In this document: piece after piece, positions 4,791-6,211 of the stretch
Position numbering within the stretch: the first letter of the stretch is position 1
Layout: the number at the start of each line of letters is the position of its first letter
From: an uncultured Eubacteriales bacterium
GTDB lineage: Bacteria; Bacillota; Clostridia; Oscillospirales; QAKW01
Length of the DNA: 6,211 bases
Reading direction: 5' to 3'
Assembly (NCBI GenBank): GCA_934378025.1
Contig: CAKRPM010000079.1
Span: 1 to 6,211 of the forward strand
Notes under the pieces: generated by a model
What the model was told of the DNA's origin: nothing
Databases searched by the model: none
What the model saw: only the letters and a program-made list of their open reading frames with translations
Translations under genes and position numbers: made by a program

Positions 4791-5819
4791 ATGCAAAGTA
4801 TCCGTCATTGGCTGAGTCTGCTCAGTCAAACCATTGCCGTTTCGGGGGATGAGCAAGGCGCAGCCCCCCTAATGGAAAAAATCAAACCGCTGTGCGATCG
4901 CGCCCTGCAAAATGCGGACGGCAGTGTGGTTCTGTTTAAAAAAAGCGCTCGTCCCGGTGCACCGAAAATTATGATGGACGCACATTTGGATGAGGTCGGT
5001 CTGATGGTGAATAAAATTGATGCGGACGGCTTTATTCATTTTATCAATCATGCCGGTGTGGACGCCAAAATTTTACCGGGAACACGGGTGCGCGTTTTGG
5101 GCAAACAGCCGCTTGTCGGCGTGGTGGCGGCAAAACCGCCGCATCTGTTGTCCAAGGAAGAGCGTGAAAAACCGATCAAAATGAAGGATATGGTCATTGA
5201 CGTCGGACTGACGGAGGATCAGGCAAAGAATATGATCCGTGTGGGCGACGCAATTGCCTATGACAGTGCGTATATGCCGCTGTTGTCCAATTGCGTAACC
5301 GGTAAATCGTTGGATAACCGTGCCAGTATGGCCGTATTGTTAAGCCTGTTGGAAACGCAGCAAAATCGATCGTTTTTCGCCGATTTGTATATAACATTCA
5401 GCAGCGGAGAAGAATTCGGCGGGTACGGTGCAACGGCCCTGGCCCGAGAAATTTCACCGGATATGGCCATTGTACTGGATGTTTCCCACGCGGATATGCC
5501 GGGCGCGGATGCGGCTTCCTGCGGAAAGCTCTCAAAAGGCGTTATGATCGGCGTTTCGCCGGTGCTGGACAAAGGTCTGAGCGATCGCTTTTTGCAGTTG
5601 GCGCGTCAAAATAAAATTCCGTATCAAACGGAAGCTATGAGTTCAAGAACCTCTACCAATGCCGACAGCATTATGCCGTTGTGCGGCGGTATTCCGACGG
5701 CGCTTTTGTCCATTCCGCTTCGCTATATGCACACGCCGCAGGAAATTGTTTCATTGAATGATATGCTGACCGTGCGAAGCCTGCTTTCGGTATTTTTGGG
5801 AGAGGAGGGGAGCGTATGA
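4791..5819 (+). CDS. M42-family metallo-aminopeptidase (first of a tandem pair)
   Basis: M42 enzymes are cytoplasmic, usually dodecameric, two-metal aminopeptidases that trim short peptides. The family also includes proteins annotated as glucanase or FrvX. The 342-residue product keeps every expected metal or catalytic residue: H65 and D67 (AHLDEVG), D175 bridging the metals (GKSLDNR), catalytic base E207 and ligand E208 (SSGEEFGGYGA), D230 (VLDVSHAD) and H314 (YMHTPQE). The second motif is usually closer to QEEVGLRGA, so this belongs to a divergent subgroup. ATG 4791 is chosen because GAGGAG at 4778-4783 is spaced 7 bases from it; the in-frame TTG at 4776 would start two bases upstream of that site and inside murD. 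The gap to murD is one base and the stop overlaps the next gene by ATGA, so the three genes are very probably one transcript. Substrate preference cannot be read from the sequence. Confidence 0.92.
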   Translation: MQSIRHWLSLLSQTIAVSGDEQGAAPLMEKIKPLCDRALQNADGSVVLFKKSARPGAPKIMMDAHLDEVGLMVNKIDADGFIHFINHAGVDAKILPGTRVRVLGKQPLVGVVAAKPPHLLSKEEREKPIKMKDMVIDVGLTEDQAKNMIRVGDAIAYDSAYMPLLSNCVTGKSLDNRASMAVLLSLLETQQNRSFFADLYITFSSGEEFGGYGATALAREISPDMAIVLDVSHADMPGADAASCGKLSKGVMIGVSPVLDKGLSDRFLQLARQNKIPYQTEAMSSRTSTNADSIMPLCGGIPTALLSIPLRYMHTPQEIVSLNDMLTVRSLLSVFLGEEGSV

Positions 5820-6211
5820 CGCCTTTTTTGAAAAAGCTGACAGAGTTTGACGGTGTTTCGGGGCAGGAATCCTCCATTTGCGCCGGAATTGAAACCTATT
5901 TAAGAGGAAATTTTGAATATACCAAAGATCGGATCGGCAATTTGTACGCCCATTCCCGCGCCTACCATCCCAATGAAATTAAACTGATGGTCAGTGCGCA
6001 CATGGACGAGGTAGGACTGATGATTACCTATATTACCGAGGACGGTATGCTGCGGTTTGATACCGTGGGCGGTATTGACGAACGAATTTTGCCGGGCAAG
6101 GCGGTGCGCATCGGCCCCCAACAAATTCCCGGGGTCATCGGTTCGACAGCCATTCATTTGCAAACCAAAGAACAGCGGGACAAGGTTACACCGATTCGTC
6201 AAATGTATATC
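5816..6211 (+). CDS. M42-family metallo-aminopeptidase, second copy, N-terminal part (3' end outside window)
   Basis: The open frame of 132 codons runs from ATG 5816 to the right edge without a stop. It begins MTPFLKKLTEFDGVSGQE, the usual M42 opening (GVSGxE, residues 13-18). It continues with RIGNLYA (39-45), the first metal-binding motif AHMDEVGLMI (61-70, ligands H62 and D64), and GGIDERILPGKAVRIG (85-100), counterpart of the substrate-side PDZ-like domain entry. Metal ligands of the C-terminal half are not visible. The ribosome binding site GAGGAGGGG (5802-5810) lies inside the end of the first peptidase, and the start codon overlaps its stop (ATGA), pointing to translational coupling. 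The two copies share the motif order but are clearly diverged paralogs (for example HLDEVG versus HMDEVG, DAKILPGTRV versus DERILPGKAV), so this is not a recent duplication. Confidence 0.92.
   Translation, partial: MTPFLKKLTEFDGVSGQESSICAGIETYLRGNFEYTKDRIGNLYAHSRAYHPNEIKLMVSAHMDEVGLMITYITEDGMLRFDTVGGIDERILPGKAVRIGPQQIPGVIGSTAIHLQTKEQRDKVTPIRQMYI

Noticed and set aside
1..6211. CRISPR array, tRNA genes, transposase or insertion-sequence ends
   Set aside because: No regularly spaced repeats, cloverleaf patterns, transposase-like frames or terminal inverted repeats were seen.

Overview
The window looks like a stretch of a Clostridia-class Firmicute chromosome. The grounds are an FMN riboswitch controlling an ECF-type riboflavin uptake protein, the MurD variant with an NDSIGSSPTRT-like motif familiar from clostridia, tandem M42 peptidases, strong AAAGGAGG-type ribosome binding sites and an apparently A-type RNase P RNA. 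No species can be named from the sequence alone.

Left part (1-1585). The 3' portion of tuf (EF-Tu, domains II and III) enters from the left edge. Twenty-five bases after its stop an FMN riboswitch begins, followed by a textbook intrinsic terminator and then ribU, the riboflavin-binding S component of an ECF transporter. A perfect hairpin with a GAAA loop closes ribU. No terminator or convincing promoter lies between tuf and the riboswitch, so tuf transcription may feed it, and its terminator may double as the tuf terminator.

Middle part (1586-2971). A single AT-richer gene encoding an AbiH-family protein (candidate phage abortive-infection factor) sits alone between terminators. After it come about 320 bases without an intact gene. 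They hold a hairpin, a possible C-terminal coding remnant, a strong bidirectional terminator and the terminator of the oppositely oriented RNase P RNA.

Right part (2972-6211). rnpB (RNase P RNA) runs leftward. Its promoter lies back to back with a near-consensus sigma-70/A-type promoter that drives a rightward unit: murD (GTG start), an M42 metallopeptidase 1 base after it, and a second M42 peptidase overlapping by ATGA and cut by the right edge. The very tight packing suggests one transcript joining peptidoglycan precursor synthesis with peptide breakdown.

Most of the window is housekeeping. The parts that deserve a second look are the solitary AbiH-like gene and its SIR2-like motif layout, the tuf/FMN-riboswitch arrangement, a by-eye UGU instead of GGU in the tRNA-CCA-binding loop of the RNase P RNA, and the closely packed divergent promoters.
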